Below are positions 51,004 through 60,363 of a stretch of DNA of 64,000 nucleotides, in pieces. Within the stretch, counting starts at the first letter, position 1. The number at the start of each line of letters is the position of its first letter. Made by a program: the position numbers and the translations under genes. The DNA is from Methanoculleus sp. (lineage in GTDB: Archaea > Halobacteriota > Methanomicrobia > Methanomicrobiales > Methanoculleaceae): assembly GCA_018433835.1 (NCBI GenBank), contig JAHDQM010000047.1, forward strand, positions 1-64,000. Reading direction: 5' to 3'. The notes beneath the pieces are model-generated. The model worked only from the letters and a program-made list of their open reading frames with translations, had not been told where the DNA came from and ran no database searches.

Positions 51004-52134
51004 TCAGAACGATATCCCGGCCATCAGCAGGGAGAAGAGCACTAGATCGTAGACGGTATGCGTGATCGCCGATGTCGTGGTGTTCGAATACCTGCGGATA
51101 CATGCAAAGATTATCCCCGCCAGAAAGACCGAGATGAGGCCGTCCCAGCTGTACTGGAACGCGTGGAGCGATGCGAAGAGGAGCGCCGGAAGGAGGATGC
51201 CGAACCGGGGCTGGAGCAGGCCGCGGATGCTCACCTCCTCGCCGAAACCCGCCGCGACGGACGCCATGACGATCCCGGGCAGGGTGAGCGTTCCTGCAAA
51301 AAGCAGGTTGACGGCATCGACGTCGGTGACCGGGAGGCCGAGCCGGCCCACAAACGCGGCGAGCGCCGGGTCGATGAAGTGGAACGCCACAACGAGCGCG
51401 AAAGCCGCGGCAACGGCGAGAACGATCTGCCTCCCCGTCGGCCGGACGAGCCCGAGCCGCTCCAGGGTCTCGCGGGGCGTCCGCCGGACGAACGCCCCGG
51501 CGATGAAGAACGAGCCGATGAGCGTCCAGAAGAGAGTGTAAGCGTTCAGGGTGACCGTATCCGCAAGGAGGTCCCCGGACTCGAGCAGGTAGTCGAGGAA
51601 CTGCGGCGAGAGGTAGGGGGGGATCCCCGTCACCAGGAGCGGCACCGGGGGAATGAGGGTCATCGCAAGGATGACCACGAGCGCAACCGTATGGAGGAGC
51701 GAGTCCGGGTCGAACGGGAGGTACCGGGCGAGCCGTACCCTGAACCGGCGGGAGAACCCGATGAGGCTTGCAAGGGCGGCCGCAAGGACGCCGAGGAGGA
51801 GCAGGGCAACCTCTGCGACCAGGGCAGGGTCGGCCATCTCCGGGTCGAACTCCGCCGGCAGGATCGCTACGGCGCCGAACCCTGCCGTGGCTGCCGCAAG
51901 CCCGCCGACAAGGGCGAGGAGCCAGAGGACGGCGGCCCACCGGAACGCAGGATGCCGGTTGTTGGCGAGAGAGACGAGCATTGCAAGGACGACGAAGAGC
52001 GCCACGTCGAGCGCTGCGGTGAGGAACGCCCCCGCCTCCCCCCCGACGTCCCCGAAAGCCGCGGCCAGGACGATGAGGCCGAAGAAGGCGATCAGCAGTT
52101 CGGGGGCGTGACGACGGCAGAATTTCAGCGGCAT
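51004..52134 (-). CDS. CPBP-family intramembrane metalloprotease
   Basis: A membrane protein of about 376 residues with eight or more spans. The CPBP/Abi signature near the C-terminus is complete: the Glu pair in GFGEEVSIRG, FASLHAFQY with its His, and a final ITHTVYD. Relatives include eukaryotic CAAX prenyl protease 2 (Rce1) and bacterial immunity proteins. Substrate unknown. Start choice is uncertain: ATG 52134 (MPLKF, with GGGGAT nearby) or ATG 52161. It lies downstream of the MFS gene in the same direction. Confidence 0.88.
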   Translation of the reverse strand: MPLKFCRRHAPELLIAFFGLIVLAAAFGDVGGEAGAFLTAALDVALFVVLAMLVSLANNRHPAFRWAAVLWLLALVGGLAAATAGFGAVAILPAEFDPEMADPALVAEVALLLLGVLAAALASLIGFSRRFRVRLARYLPFDPDSLLHTVALVVILAMTLIPPVPLLVTGIPPYLSPQFLDYLLESGDLLADTVTLNAYTLFWTLIGSFFIAGAFVRRTPRETLERLGLVRPTGRQIVLAVAAAFALVVAFHFIDPALAAFVGRLGLPVTDVDAVNLLFAGTLTLPGIVMASVAAGFGEEVSIRGLLQPRFGILLPALLFASLHAFQYSWDGLISVFLAGIIFACIRRYSNTTTSAITHTVYDLVLFSLLMAGISF

Positions 52135-52198
52135 GGTATCCCCGGTCCGGTGGTCGGCCATGCGGTACTCGTTGGCCCGGCGGCACGATGAACGTAAC

Positions 52199-53410
52199 TC
52201 ACCGCCACGCAAGCCTCCCGATGATCAGCAAGCCCAGAGCCCCCGTAGCCGCGAGAACCGCCGCCTGCAGCAGGAATATCGCCGGCAGCGGCCACCGGCC
52301 CGCGAGGACGGCTCCCGCGAACGGTCCGGCCGAGAGCCCGACGGAGAAGAAGGTATTGTACATGCCGTAGGCGGCGCCCTGCGAGCCCCGGCCCCGGTAG
52401 ATGCCGGCGAGGATCGGCATCGTCGGCACCAGGGCGCAGCTCAGCGCGGCCCCCAGCGCGAAGACGGCGGCGGCAGCGAGCACGAGGGTCTCTGCCTGCA
52501 TGGCGGCCACGATTGCAACCCCCGAGAGGAGAAGCCCGCCGCCGATGAGGTAGCGGCTGCCCCCGTAACGGTCGTAGACCCTCCCTGCGGCCGGCTGGGC
52601 AAGGATGGCCGCAACCGCCAGCACCGCAAAGACGAGGCCGATCGTCGCCGGGGACGCCGAGAAGGCTGCGTGCAGGTAGACCGGGAGATAGGGGTCCACG
52701 ACGCCGTAGGTCCCGGAGACCGCGACGATCGCGGCCGCACAGGCGGCGAGCGGGAGGAGGGAGCCCCGGGGCAGCATCAGAGACCGGCGTGGGCTGCCTT
52801 CCCGCCTGCAGGTGCGCACCGGGACGGCGAGGACGAGCAGGCCGACGGAGGCCGCCAGCACCGCCGGGACGAGAAAGGTCGCCATGTAGCCCACGTACTC
52901 GAAGAGCAGCCCTCCGACGACCGGGCCGAGGACGGTACCGAGTCCGACCGCCGAGAGCGCGATGCCCATCTTCTCCCCGAGCCGGGAGGGGTCGCAGGTA
53001 TCGGCGAGGAGAGCAAGCCCGGCGGACCAGGTGGCCGCGGCCGATATTCCCTGGACGGTCCGGGCGACGATCAGGTGCGCGACCGTCGTCGAGAATCCGA
53101 AGAGAGCCGTCGCGAGGGCCAGGAGGAGCATCCCGACCACGATGAGGGGGCGGCGTCCCACCCGGTCGGAGAGGAGACCCATCGGGATGGAGAAGAGGAA
53201 GAGCATGACGGCGTAGATCCCGAAGACGACCCCGATGACCGATTCGTCCACCCCGAGCCGTGGGGCGTACTGGGGAAAAACCGGGATGAGGAGGCCGTAG
53301 ATCATCATGTCCATGAAGATGACGAGCACGACCAGCACCAGGATTGCATCCGGCGATGCGGCGATGCGGTCCCGGAGGGTATGGAGCCGGTACGGTTCCC
53401 TGGTTGTCAT
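52199..53410 (-). CDS. MFS transporter
   Basis: A 403-residue major facilitator with 12 predicted spans. The loop 2-3 signature appears as GLLSDRVGRRPLIV, and the drug-exporter-like motif in helix 5 as GLGTVLGPVVGGLLF. It most resembles drug/proton antiporters, but the substrate cannot be told. ATG 53410 is the only sensible start. The CPBP protease gene follows within 65 bases. Confidence 0.9.
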   Translation of the reverse strand: MTTREPYRLHTLRDRIAASPDAILVLVVLVIFMDMMIYGLLIPVFPQYAPRLGVDESVIGVVFGIYAVMLFLFSIPMGLLSDRVGRRPLIVVGMLLLALATALFGFSTTVAHLIVARTVQGISAAATWSAGLALLADTCDPSRLGEKMGIALSAVGLGTVLGPVVGGLLFEYVGYMATFLVPAVLAASVGLLVLAVPVRTCRREGSPRRSLMLPRGSLLPLAACAAAIVAVSGTYGVVDPYLPVYLHAAFSASPATIGLVFAVLAVAAILAQPAAGRVYDRYGGSRYLIGGGLLLSGVAIVAAMQAETLVLAAAAVFALGAALSCALVPTMPILAGIYRGRGSQGAAYGMYNTFFSVGLSAGPFAGAVLAGRWPLPAIFLLQAAVLAATGALGLLIIGRLAWR

Positions 53411-53502
53411 GACGGTTCATCTCCCCGCGGCAAGCCGCTCTCTCCGTAGGTTGGCGCCGCCGGCATATATCGATAACAGAAGAGCGATGTTGCCGGGCCG
53501 CC

Positions 53503-54351
53503 TCACCAGAATCCCCGGTAGTACGCGAGCTCGCGGGCATAGGGGCGGAACGCTTCAACGAGCGCCGCCGCTTCATCGTCGGACAGAGGGCCGCTCCGCC
53601 CGGCGGCGGCAAGCGCCTGCACCTCCGCGGGCGTCGAACAGCCCACGATCGCGACGGAGACGTCCTGCGCGAGGGCGTACCGGACGAGGGCCTCCGGGGT
53701 CACTCCTGCGTCGGGGACGAGGTAGTTCGACCCGCCGAGCACCTTCATCCCGATGACCGCGATCCCCTGCTCCCTCGCGGTGGGGAGCGTCGAGGAGAGG
53801 AAACCCCCGAGCGCCCCCTCTACCGGGTTCGTGGGCATCATCACGGCATCGACCGGCCAGTTCTCCACCGCATGCGAGAGTACGTCCGGGTCGTGATGCC
53901 CCGTCACTCCGATATGCCGGACGATGCCGGACTCCCGCGCCTCGACGAACGCCGCGAGAGCGCCGTCCGGCCCCTCGATCTCCCGGATGTCGGGGAAGGT
54001 CCGGACGTCGTGGATCTGCCAGAGGTCGAGGGTCTCGATACCCATCCTCCGGAGGGTCTCTAGAAGGTCCGTCTCGGCGTCTGCGTGGAGCCGGCTCGCC
54101 GACTTGCTTGCCTGGAAGACCGGCGCCCGGAGGTCGGGGCGACTCCGCCAGACCTCGCCGTAGTAGTCCTCGCTCCCCGCGTAGGCCTTCGCGGAATCGA
54201 AGTAGGCGATTCCCTGATTGAGTGCTTCGGTGATGACGGCTTTCGCCTCCACGTGCCGCCCGTATGTTCTGAGGATCCCCTCTCCCCCGAGCCCCACCCG
54301 GGTCACCTCCCGCCCGGTCTTCCCGAACCTGCGCCTGCCCGGTGCCGTCAT
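53503..54351 (-). CDS. Aldo/keto reductase family protein
   Basis: A 282-residue TIM-barrel protein of the aldo/keto reductase superfamily. The catalytic Asp and Tyr fall in YFDSAKAYAGSE, and the Lys in FQASKSAS. DLWQIHDV and IRHIGVTGHHDPD are family-typical. I choose ATG 54351 (MTAPGRRRFGKTGREV); the frame extends upstream without similarity. NADPH-dependent reduction of an unknown carbonyl is inferred. Confidence 0.9.
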   Translation of the reverse strand: MTAPGRRRFGKTGREVTRVGLGGEGILRTYGRHVEAKAVITEALNQGIAYFDSAKAYAGSEDYYGEVWRSRPDLRAPVFQASKSASRLHADAETDLLETLRRMGIETLDLWQIHDVRTFPDIREIEGPDGALAAFVEARESGIVRHIGVTGHHDPDVLSHAVENWPVDAVMMPTNPVEGALGGFLSSTLPTAREQGIAVIGMKVLGGSNYLVPDAGVTPEALVRYALAQDVSVAIVGCSTPAEVQALAAAGRSGPLSDDEAAALVEAFRPYARELAYYRGFW

Positions 54352-54443
54352 GGACCACCCCATCCATCCCCGGCTATAAATACCTTCAGCACGGGGTCGG
54401 GGGAAACCGTTATGCGTCGCGGCCCCCACCGGGGCCTTGAGGT

Positions 54444-54803
54444 ATGCATGTGCCGACGATTGTCTGGTTCAACGTTCCCGCCGGCGAGACCGACCGGGCG
54501 CGGACGTTCTACGAGAAGGTCTTTGCCTGGACGGCGAAGCCTTTTTCGGGGATGGAAGGGGCCTTTGAGATTGCGACGGGCGGGATGGGCGGCGAGATCC
54601 TGGCGCGGACCTACCCCGGGGAGCCGATAACGGTCTTCGTCGGCGTCCCCTCCGTCGAGGAGTATGCGGGCCGGGTTCGGGGGGCCGGAGGAAGGATCGT
54701 GGTTCCGAAGATGCCGGTGCCAGGAAGGGGCTACTTCGCCGTCTGCGAGGATACCGAGCAGAACCGGCTCGGCCTCTGGGAGGACGACCCTTCGGCGGGC
54801 TGA
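54444..54803 (+). CDS. VOC (glyoxalase-like) domain protein
   Basis: A 119-residue single-domain vicinal-oxygen-chelate protein (VWFNVPAGETDRARTFYEKV, then VFVGVPSVEEYAGRVRGAGG and DTEQNRLGLWE). Homologues range from glyoxalases to resistance proteins, and the predicted metal ligands are not all clear, so function is open. It is divergent from the aldo/keto reductase, with 92 bases between. Confidence 0.88.
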   Translation: MHVPTIVWFNVPAGETDRARTFYEKVFAWTAKPFSGMEGAFEIATGGMGGEILARTYPGEPITVFVGVPSVEEYAGRVRGAGGRIVVPKMPVPGRGYFAVCEDTEQNRLGLWEDDPSAG

Positions 54804-55109
54804 TCGGGCATCGGCCGACCCCTGCCGGTGCGGCACCCCCTCCCCCGAACTCCCGGCGGCGCCCGGGATGAGGAGACTGTCCTGCTCCACCGGCGGCCCC
54901 GGCGGGATCCGGCGGTTTCAAATCGTGACGTATAACCCTTTATCAGGCCATAGGGCCCCCTTAAGACAGGTTATAGCCTGGCGAACCTTCAGGACCATTC
55001 CTATACCTGGATGAACGGGCATAACACTGCTGTGAAGGTTTTACACCCCAAATTTGAGTTTTCCGACCAGGGGTAAAGTTTATTTACGCCAAGAAGCATC
55101 GTCCACCAC
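54804..55109. other. Spacer upstream of the lipoprotein gene
   Basis: No gene. The last 35 bases hold TTTATTTA at 55078-55085, placed about 28 bases before ATG 55110, so the mRNA is probably leaderless. TTTTACACCCCAAATTTG at 55037-55054, and CCAGGGGTAA after it, resemble parts of 129-165 in the atpC upstream region. Confidence 0.5.
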
Positions 55110-55736
55110 ATGAAGAGCATGTTTGGTATCCTTGCCCTCATGGTGATCGCGAGCATCATGATTGCAGGATGTGTACAGCCAACGGGTAACGAGACGGTGA
55201 CCCCCGGCACGACACCGGGACTCACCGAGACCCCGATGGGAACAGAAACACCAATGGAAACAGGGACCCCGATGGAAACGGGGACGCCCATGACGACTGA
55301 GACACCGATGGCGACGACGACGGCGATGGGAAATGAGACACCGATGACGACAACGGCGATGGGAAACGAGACACCGATGGCGACGACGGCGATGGGGAAC
55401 GAGACACCGATGGAGACGGAAACGACCCTCGCCGGGAACGCGACGGAGACCCCGCCGGGAACGCCGGCAGCCCTCCTCACCGCTGACGAGAACATCGCCA
55501 TCACCGACAGCGGGTACGCGCCGGCCGAGCTCACCGTCCCCGTGGGCACCACGGTGGCATGGATCAATGAAGCCTCGACGAGCCAGACGGTATCGGCGAC
55601 CGGGGCAAACGGGTTCTTTGACTCCGGAATGCTTCAGCCGGGCGAATCGTACAGTTATACCTTCAACGGCGCGGGCAACTATACCTACCAGTCGTTGACG
55701 ACCGGGATTGAAGGTGAAGTCATCGTCACCGCCTAA
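55110..55736 (+). CDS. Cupredoxin-like lipoprotein lacking copper ligands
   Basis: A 208-residue lipoprotein. The signal sequence ends in the lipobox IAGC (Cys21). A Thr/Pro/Met linker (about 30-115) is built of repeated ETPM units, among them three TAMGNETPM copies. The cupredoxin beta-sandwich (about 120-208) follows: ITDSGYAPAELTVPVGTTVA, then WINEASTSQTVSA. Type-1 copper sites need His, Cys, His and Met. The matching positions here read Gln (SQTV), Gln, Thr and Ile (YQSLTTGIEG), so the copper site is absent. Anchoring outside the membrane is likely; the role is unknown. Confidence 0.85.
   Translation: MKSMFGILALMVIASIMIAGCVQPTGNETVTPGTTPGLTETPMGTETPMETGTPMETGTPMTTETPMATTTAMGNETPMTTTAMGNETPMATTAMGNETPMETETTLAGNATETPPGTPAALLTADENIAITDSGYAPAELTVPVGTTVAWINEASTSQTVSATGANGFFDSGMLQPGESYSYTFNGAGNYTYQSLTTGIEGEVIVTA
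55240..55418 (+). repeat. Tandem repeats coding for ETPM units
   Basis: The 3' part has three units of about 33 bases with the core GGCGATGGGAAACGAGACAC and then CGATG. The 5' part has shorter GAAAC/GGGACCCCGATG units. They encode the extracellular linker of the lipoprotein and are probably variable in copy number between strains. Confidence 0.7.
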
Positions 55737-55785
55737 CCCTTCTTTTTCCCCGATCGGCGGCCGTAAGGGGGCCCGCGAAACCCCC

Positions 55786-57117
55786 TTACGATCGCCGGTA
55801 TGCCTCTCCTGCCCGCACCAGTGTTTCGGCGAACCCCTCCGGGAAGTAGGCATGGGTGTACTGCCCGACCGCGTTCTGCACGGCAAGCCCGTCCCGGCCG
55901 CCGTCGATCCCCCGGCCCCGGAGGAGATCCAGAACAAAGCGTGCGTCGGGAGCGCAGTCGAGGAGCGAATAGTGGAACTCGTGGCCCCGGAAGGCGGACC
56001 CCGGCGCAAGGACCGGTGTAGTGCCGACAACCCGGGCCTCCACGTAGCCGAGGCCCTGGATACGGCCCGTCATCTCCGTCGCCGCGGGGAGGACGCCCGC
56101 CATCGGGTAGTCACCCTCGGCGGTTGCGAGCCGCTCGGTGAGGTAGGCGAGTCCGCCGCACTCGCCGTAGACCGGCATGCCGTCGTCGACCGCCCGGCGC
56201 ACGTCCTCCCGGCACCGGGAGGCCGCGAGCGCCTCCGCATGGAGCTCCGGGTAGCCTCCCCCGAAATAGAGGGCGTCCACGTCCGGAAGCCGGTCCGTCA
56301 TCGGTGAGAAGAAGACCGGTTCCGCCCCGGCCCACGCGAGCCTATCAAGGTTGTCGGCATAGTAGAAGCAGAACGCCGCGTCAAGGGCGATGCCGATCCG
56401 GACCCCGGCCTCCGGCCGGGTGGGAGGCTCCACCGGCGCCGGGAGGGGCGGGGCCGACCGGGCGAGGTCGATGATGCCGGGCAGATCGCACGTCTCCTCC
56501 ACCACCGCACCGAACCCTGCCATAGCCCCGGTTTCGGCCGCCATCGCGAGCCCGAGGTGCCGGCTCCCGACTGCAAGGTCTTTGCGCCGCGGGATTCCCC
56601 CGTAGACCGGGAGGCTTTTCGTCTCCTCGATCATGGCCAGGTGGCGGGGACTCCCGATCCGGTTGAAGATAGTCCCGGCGACCCGGACAGCCGGGTCGAA
56701 CCCCGCGTAGCCCCGGACCATGGCATGCACGCTCCGCGACGCGCCCCCTGCGTCCACCACGAGAAGGACCGGGGCGTCGAGGATCTTTGCGACGTGCGCC
56801 GTGCTCGCGATATCGGTCCCTTCGAGCCCGTCGTAGAGCCCCATTACGCCCTCGACGACGGCGATGTCGGCCCCGGCAGAGGCCCGGACGAACGTCTCGC
56901 GCACCCCCGCCTCCCCCATCATGAACGGATCGAGGTTGCGCGACGTCCGGCCGCAGATGGCCGAATGGTGTGTGGGATCGATGAAGTCCGGGCCTACCTT
57001 GAAGGGCTGGACGATGAGTCCGCGGGCGGCGAGCGCCGCCATCAGGCCGCTAGCAAGCGTGGTCTTGCCGCAGCCGCTGTGGGTTCCTGCGAATACAACT
57101 CGTGGAATCGGGCGCAT
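55786..57117 (-). CDS. cbiA: Cobyrinate a,c-diamide synthase
   Basis: A 443-residue CbiA/CobB-type amidotransferase. The N-terminal synthetase domain has the P-loop THSGCGKTT (11-19). The C-terminal class I glutamine amidotransferase domain has its catalytic Cys in VYGECGGLAYL and the His region near GHEFHYS. It amidates the a and c acetate groups of (Co)yrinate with Gln and ATP. The paralogue CfbB does the same on Ni-sirohydrochlorin for F430, and sequence alone does not settle which this is. The divergent cbiMNQO genes favour the cobalt branch. ATG 57117 fits the family; ATATTTAT near 57148-57156 is a likely TATA. Confidence 0.88.
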   Translation of the reverse strand: MRPIPRVVFAGTHSGCGKTTLASGLMAALAARGLIVQPFKVGPDFIDPTHHSAICGRTSRNLDPFMMGEAGVRETFVRASAGADIAVVEGVMGLYDGLEGTDIASTAHVAKILDAPVLLVVDAGGASRSVHAMVRGYAGFDPAVRVAGTIFNRIGSPRHLAMIEETKSLPVYGGIPRRKDLAVGSRHLGLAMAAETGAMAGFGAVVEETCDLPGIIDLARSAPPLPAPVEPPTRPEAGVRIGIALDAAFCFYYADNLDRLAWAGAEPVFFSPMTDRLPDVDALYFGGGYPELHAEALAASRCREDVRRAVDDGMPVYGECGGLAYLTERLATAEGDYPMAGVLPAATEMTGRIQGLGYVEARVVGTTPVLAPGSAFRGHEFHYSLLDCAPDARFVLDLLRGRGIDGGRDGLAVQNAVGQYTHAYFPEGFAETLVRAGEAYRRS

Positions 57118-57249
57118 AACGTTCCTGTAATGTTGAATACCGCAGAAGATAAATATGACCTGAGACAACCACTTAAATCAGATTAATTTACCTTAAAACA
57201 ATTTTGTTTGGCTGCATCGCCGTGTCGGCGGCAGTCTGCAGGTGATATC

Positions 57250-57942
57250 ATGCACATCATGGAAGGATTCTTACCAAGCCCCTGGTGGGAGATCTGGTTC
57301 ATCGTCTCCCTGCCCTTCATCGTTATCGGACTGTATCAACTCAACAAACTCGTGCAGGAGAAACGGGAAGCCCTGCCGCTCCTCGCCGTCGCAGGCGCCT
57401 TCGTCTTCGTCCTCTCCTCGCTCAAACTCCCCTCGTTCAACGGGAGTTGTTCCCACCCCACGGGGACCGGGCTTGGGGCCATCCTCTTCGGCCCCTGCAT
57501 CGCCGCCGTCCTCGGCCTGATCGTCCTCGTCTTCCAGGCGGTCTTCCTCGCGCACGGCGGGCTCACCACCCTCGGGGCGAACGTCTTCTCGATGGGGATC
57601 GCGGGGCCGATCGTCGCCTACCTCGTCTATAAGGCCGGAATCCGGGCGGGCGCAAACACCTACGCCACCGTCTTTGTCGCCGCAGCCCTCGCCGACCTCG
57701 TCACCTACGTCGTCACCTCGATCCAGCTCGCGCTCGCCTTCCCGGGAACCGCCGGGTTCCTCGGGGCGTTCTCGGCATTCGCCGCGGTCTTCGCCGTCAC
57801 CCAGGTGCCGCTCGCCATCATCGAAGGCGCGGTCATCATGCTCGTCTTCAAGTACATCGTCCAGCTCAAGCCCGAGATCCTCACCAGCCTGAACCTGCTT
57901 CCCGAGAGCACCGTCCAGAAACTCAGGGAGGCCGCGGCATGA
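57250..57942 (+). CDS. cbiM: Cobalt ECF transporter subunit CbiM
   Basis: A 230-residue substrate-specific membrane subunit. The N-terminal MHIMEGFLP, including the metal-binding Met-His start, is intact, and [20 protein letters not shown] carries the conserved second His. About seven spans. ATG 57250 follows GGTGAT, and the exposed N-terminus must start exactly there for metal binding. cbiN overlaps its stop (ATGA). No cobalamin riboswitch was recognised in the 130-base upstream region, which has AT-rich boxes at 57172-57200. Confidence 0.95.
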   Translation: MHIMEGFLPSPWWEIWFIVSLPFIVIGLYQLNKLVQEKREALPLLAVAGAFVFVLSSLKLPSFNGSCSHPTGTGLGAILFGPCIAAVLGLIVLVFQAVFLAHGGLTTLGANVFSMGIAGPIVAYLVYKAGIRAGANTYATVFVAAALADLVTYVVTSIQLALAFPGTAGFLGAFSAFAAVFAVTQVPLAIIEGAVIMLVFKYIVQLKPEILTSLNLLPESTVQKLREAAA

Positions 57943-58238
57943 AGTACGGCATGGAGATCGCGGTCGCCGCGCTCATCATCGTCTTTGCCGCCGTCTTCCT
58001 GGTCCAGGACGCTGCAATCCAGTCCACCCTCGGCGAGGGGGAGGAGGCCTGGGGCGGGGCGGACGGCGAGGCCGCCAGCCTCATCGAGTCCACCGGCTAC
58101 GAGCCCTGGGCCGAGCCCATCTGGGAGCCTCCGAGCGGCGAGATCGAGTCGCTCCTCTTCGCCCTTCAGGCCGCCATCGGCGCCGTGGTCATCGGCTACG
58201 TCTTCGGCTACTGGCAGGGCAACAGGAAAACCGCCTGA
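57939..58238 (+). CDS. cbiN: Cobalt ECF transporter subunit CbiN
   Basis: A 99-residue accessory subunit with two transmembrane helices (about 8-25 and 73-93) and an external acidic loop ([13 protein letters not shown], then [16 protein letters not shown]). It is needed with CbiM for cobalt uptake. A T7 run right at and after the stop could cause partial termination before cbiQ. Confidence 0.93.
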   Translation: MKYGMEIAVAALIIVFAAVFLVQDAAIQSTLGEGEEAWGGADGEAASLIESTGYEPWAEPIWEPPSGEIESLLFALQAAIGAVVIGYVFGYWQGNRKTA

Positions 58239-58271
58239 TTTTTTTGGTAATCCGGCAAACCAGGTGAGAGA

Positions 58272-59048
58272 ATGTACGAGGTGCTCGATGACTTTGCCCA
58301 GACTAATGGCCTCCGGGAGACGAGCCCGGGGCTCAAACTCTTCGTCGGGCTCTCGAGTATCCTCCTCTGTGTCTCGTCGCCCGGTCCAGCCGCCCCCCTG
58401 CTGGTCGCGGCCACGATGAGCGCCGCCATCCTCGCCCTCGCGAAGATCCCGGCACGGTTCTACGCCCGGCTTCTCCTCGTCCCGGTCTCGTTTGCGGTGA
58501 TGAGCATCGCCGTAGTCCTTTTCGTCACCGGGAGCGGAGCGGTGCTCCTCGAGGTCCCCGGCCTCCCCCTCGCAATCACGGCCGGCGGTGCGAACCTCGC
58601 CCTCCTCCTCCTCACCCGGGTCTTCGGGGGCATGTGCTCGCTCTACTTCATCGCGCTCACGACGCCGATGACCGAGATCTTCGATATCCTCCGGAGACTC
58701 CGGGTGCCCACCGTCTTCATCGACCTCGCCATGCTCACCTACCGGTTCATCTTCATCCTCATCGAAGAGGCCGGCCAGATCTACCGCTCACAGGTGATGC
58801 GACTCGGCTACGGCCGGTTCCGGGAGTCGGTGCGGTCATTTTCGATGCTTGCCGGAGCGCTCTTCATCCGGACCTGGGAGAGCGGCGAGGCCCTGGTCCT
58901 TGCGATGGACGCACGCTGCTACGACGGCAGACTCGGCTTCCCCGGCGAAGCCAGGCCGGTTTCCGCCCTCGCGCTCGCGGCAGCCCTGCTCTATCTGTCG
59001 GCCGTCTTCGGCGTCTCGCTTTCCACCGGAGGTCTGGTAATCGTATGA
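58272..59048 (+). CDS. cbiQ: ECF transporter T-component CbiQ
   Basis: A 258-residue transmembrane coupling protein. About five spans. The coupling helix with the Ala-Arg-Gly-type motif appears in MDARCYDGR and in YRSQVMRLGYGRFRESV. ATG 58272 has AGGTGAGAG upstream. cbiO overlaps its stop by ATGA. Confidence 0.93.
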   Translation: MYEVLDDFAQTNGLRETSPGLKLFVGLSSILLCVSSPGPAAPLLVAATMSAAILALAKIPARFYARLLLVPVSFAVMSIAVVLFVTGSGAVLLEVPGLPLAITAGGANLALLLLTRVFGGMCSLYFIALTTPMTEIFDILRRLRVPTVFIDLAMLTYRFIFILIEEAGQIYRSQVMRLGYGRFRESVRSFSMLAGALFIRTWESGEALVLAMDARCYDGRLGFPGEARPVSALALAAALLYLSAVFGVSLSTGGLVIV

Positions 59049-60250
59049 CGGCACCGCTGCTTGAGGCCGACAACATCACCTACACCTACCCAAACAGCCC
59101 CGCCGCCCTCGCCGGGGTGAGCATCCGGATCGACGCCGGCTCAAAGACCGCCCTCGTCGGCCCGAACGGTGCCGGGAAATCGACGCTTCTTTTGATGCTC
59201 AACGGCATGCTCAGGCCTGCCGCGGGTACGGTTCGTTTCGGCGGCCGGCCGCTCGCCTACGACAACAGGAGTCTCCGGGACCTCCGCCGCCGGGTCGGGT
59301 TCGTCTTCCAGAACCCCGATGTCCAGATCATCGCCCCGACAGTCGAGCAGGACGTGGCCTTCGGGCCGGCGAACCTCGATCTCCCTCCCGATGCCGTCCG
59401 GCGGGCGGTCCAGGATGCACTCGGCTACGTCGGGCTCAGGGGCTACGAGAAACGGCCGCCCCACCACCTCTCCGGCGGCGAGAAGAAACGGGTCGCCATT
59501 GCCGGCATCCTCGCGATGGAGCCGGCGGTCCTCGTCTTCGACGAACCGACGAACACCCTCGACCCGGCAAGCTCGGAGGAGGTGATGGAGCTCCTCGACG
59601 AGCTCGCCTCCGGCGGCCGGACGGTGCTGATATCCACGCACGACGTCGAGCTCGCCTACCGCTGGGCCGACTCGGTCATCCTGATGGAGCAGGGACGGGT
59701 GCTCGCTCGAGGTCCGCCCGAAGAGGTCTTCTCCGACCACGGCCTCCTCGCGGCCGCCAGGCTGAAACCCCCCGCCCTGCTCGACCTCTACAACGAGCTC
59801 GGTCTGCGGGGCGTCATCGACCGTGGCGTCCCCCCAAAGAGCGTGCTCGAATTCACCGACCGGATCGAGCGGGAGATGCACGGTCACGCTCCGGCCCGGG
59901 ACGGGGCCGGGACAATCTACCTCTGCAACGCCGACCTGACCGGCGGGGACGCGATCCGGCGGCTAGTCGAGCAGGGAACGGTCGAGCACGTCGGGGCGAT
60001 GGGCACCCGCGCCAAGGAGTTCGCCAACCGGGAGCGGATCCTCCTCGACTACACCTACGGCGTCATCGACAAGTGTATCTTAAAAGCCCTCATCGGGGAG
60101 AACTCACTCATCATCACCACCGGGGGTATGGTCGAGCACGTTCATCGCCGTATCGGCGAGTACAGCGCCGAGAGCGGGCGGGCGCTCGCGGCAACCCCGG
60201 TGCGGGAGCAGGTGAGCCCCGGACCCGGCCGGGAGAGCGTCCCGGAGTGA
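59045..60250 (+). CDS. cbiO: ECF transporter ATPase CbiO with C-terminal extension
   Basis: A 401-residue ABC ATPase. Walker A is GPNGAGKST (39-47), the Q-loop FQNPDVQ (88-94), the signature LSGGE (142-146), Walker B LVFDEPT (163-169) and the H-loop STHD (197-200). The ATPase part ends near residue 280, the usual size. About 115 further residues form an added domain (TIYLCNADLTGGDAIRRLVE, MGTRAKEFANRERILLDYT and TTGGMVEHVHRRI) that I do not recognise as part of CbiO. It may sense nucleotide or metal, or be a second enzyme function; it is not a frameshift, since the frame is clean to the stop. Confidence 0.93.
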   Translation: MTAPLLEADNITYTYPNSPAALAGVSIRIDAGSKTALVGPNGAGKSTLLLMLNGMLRPAAGTVRFGGRPLAYDNRSLRDLRRRVGFVFQNPDVQIIAPTVEQDVAFGPANLDLPPDAVRRAVQDALGYVGLRGYEKRPPHHLSGGEKKRVAIAGILAMEPAVLVFDEPTNTLDPASSEEVMELLDELASGGRTVLISTHDVELAYRWADSVILMEQGRVLARGPPEEVFSDHGLLAAARLKPPALLDLYNELGLRGVIDRGVPPKSVLEFTDRIEREMHGHAPARDGAGTIYLCNADLTGGDAIRRLVEQGTVEHVGAMGTRAKEFANRERILLDYTYGVIDKCILKALIGENSLIITTGGMVEHVHRRIGEYSAESGRALAATPVREQVSPGPGRESVPE

Positions 60251-60363
60251 TGGGGGTCGCACTGCTCCCGGGCAGGCACGTAGTTCCTCCAAACTCTTTT
60301 TTCCCCGGGCCACCGATCCCTCCGGGAGAAGGTTAATCCGGTGATGGTACCCGAAGGTACTCT

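Noticed and set aside
55240..55418. CRISPR-like array
   Set aside because: The repeats are contiguous, in frame and encode a Thr/Pro linker; there are no unique spacers.
57130..57249. Cobalamin riboswitch before cbiMNQO
   Set aside because: I could not see the B12-box or the conserved stem sequences; only TATA-like boxes and a GGTGAT ribosome site.
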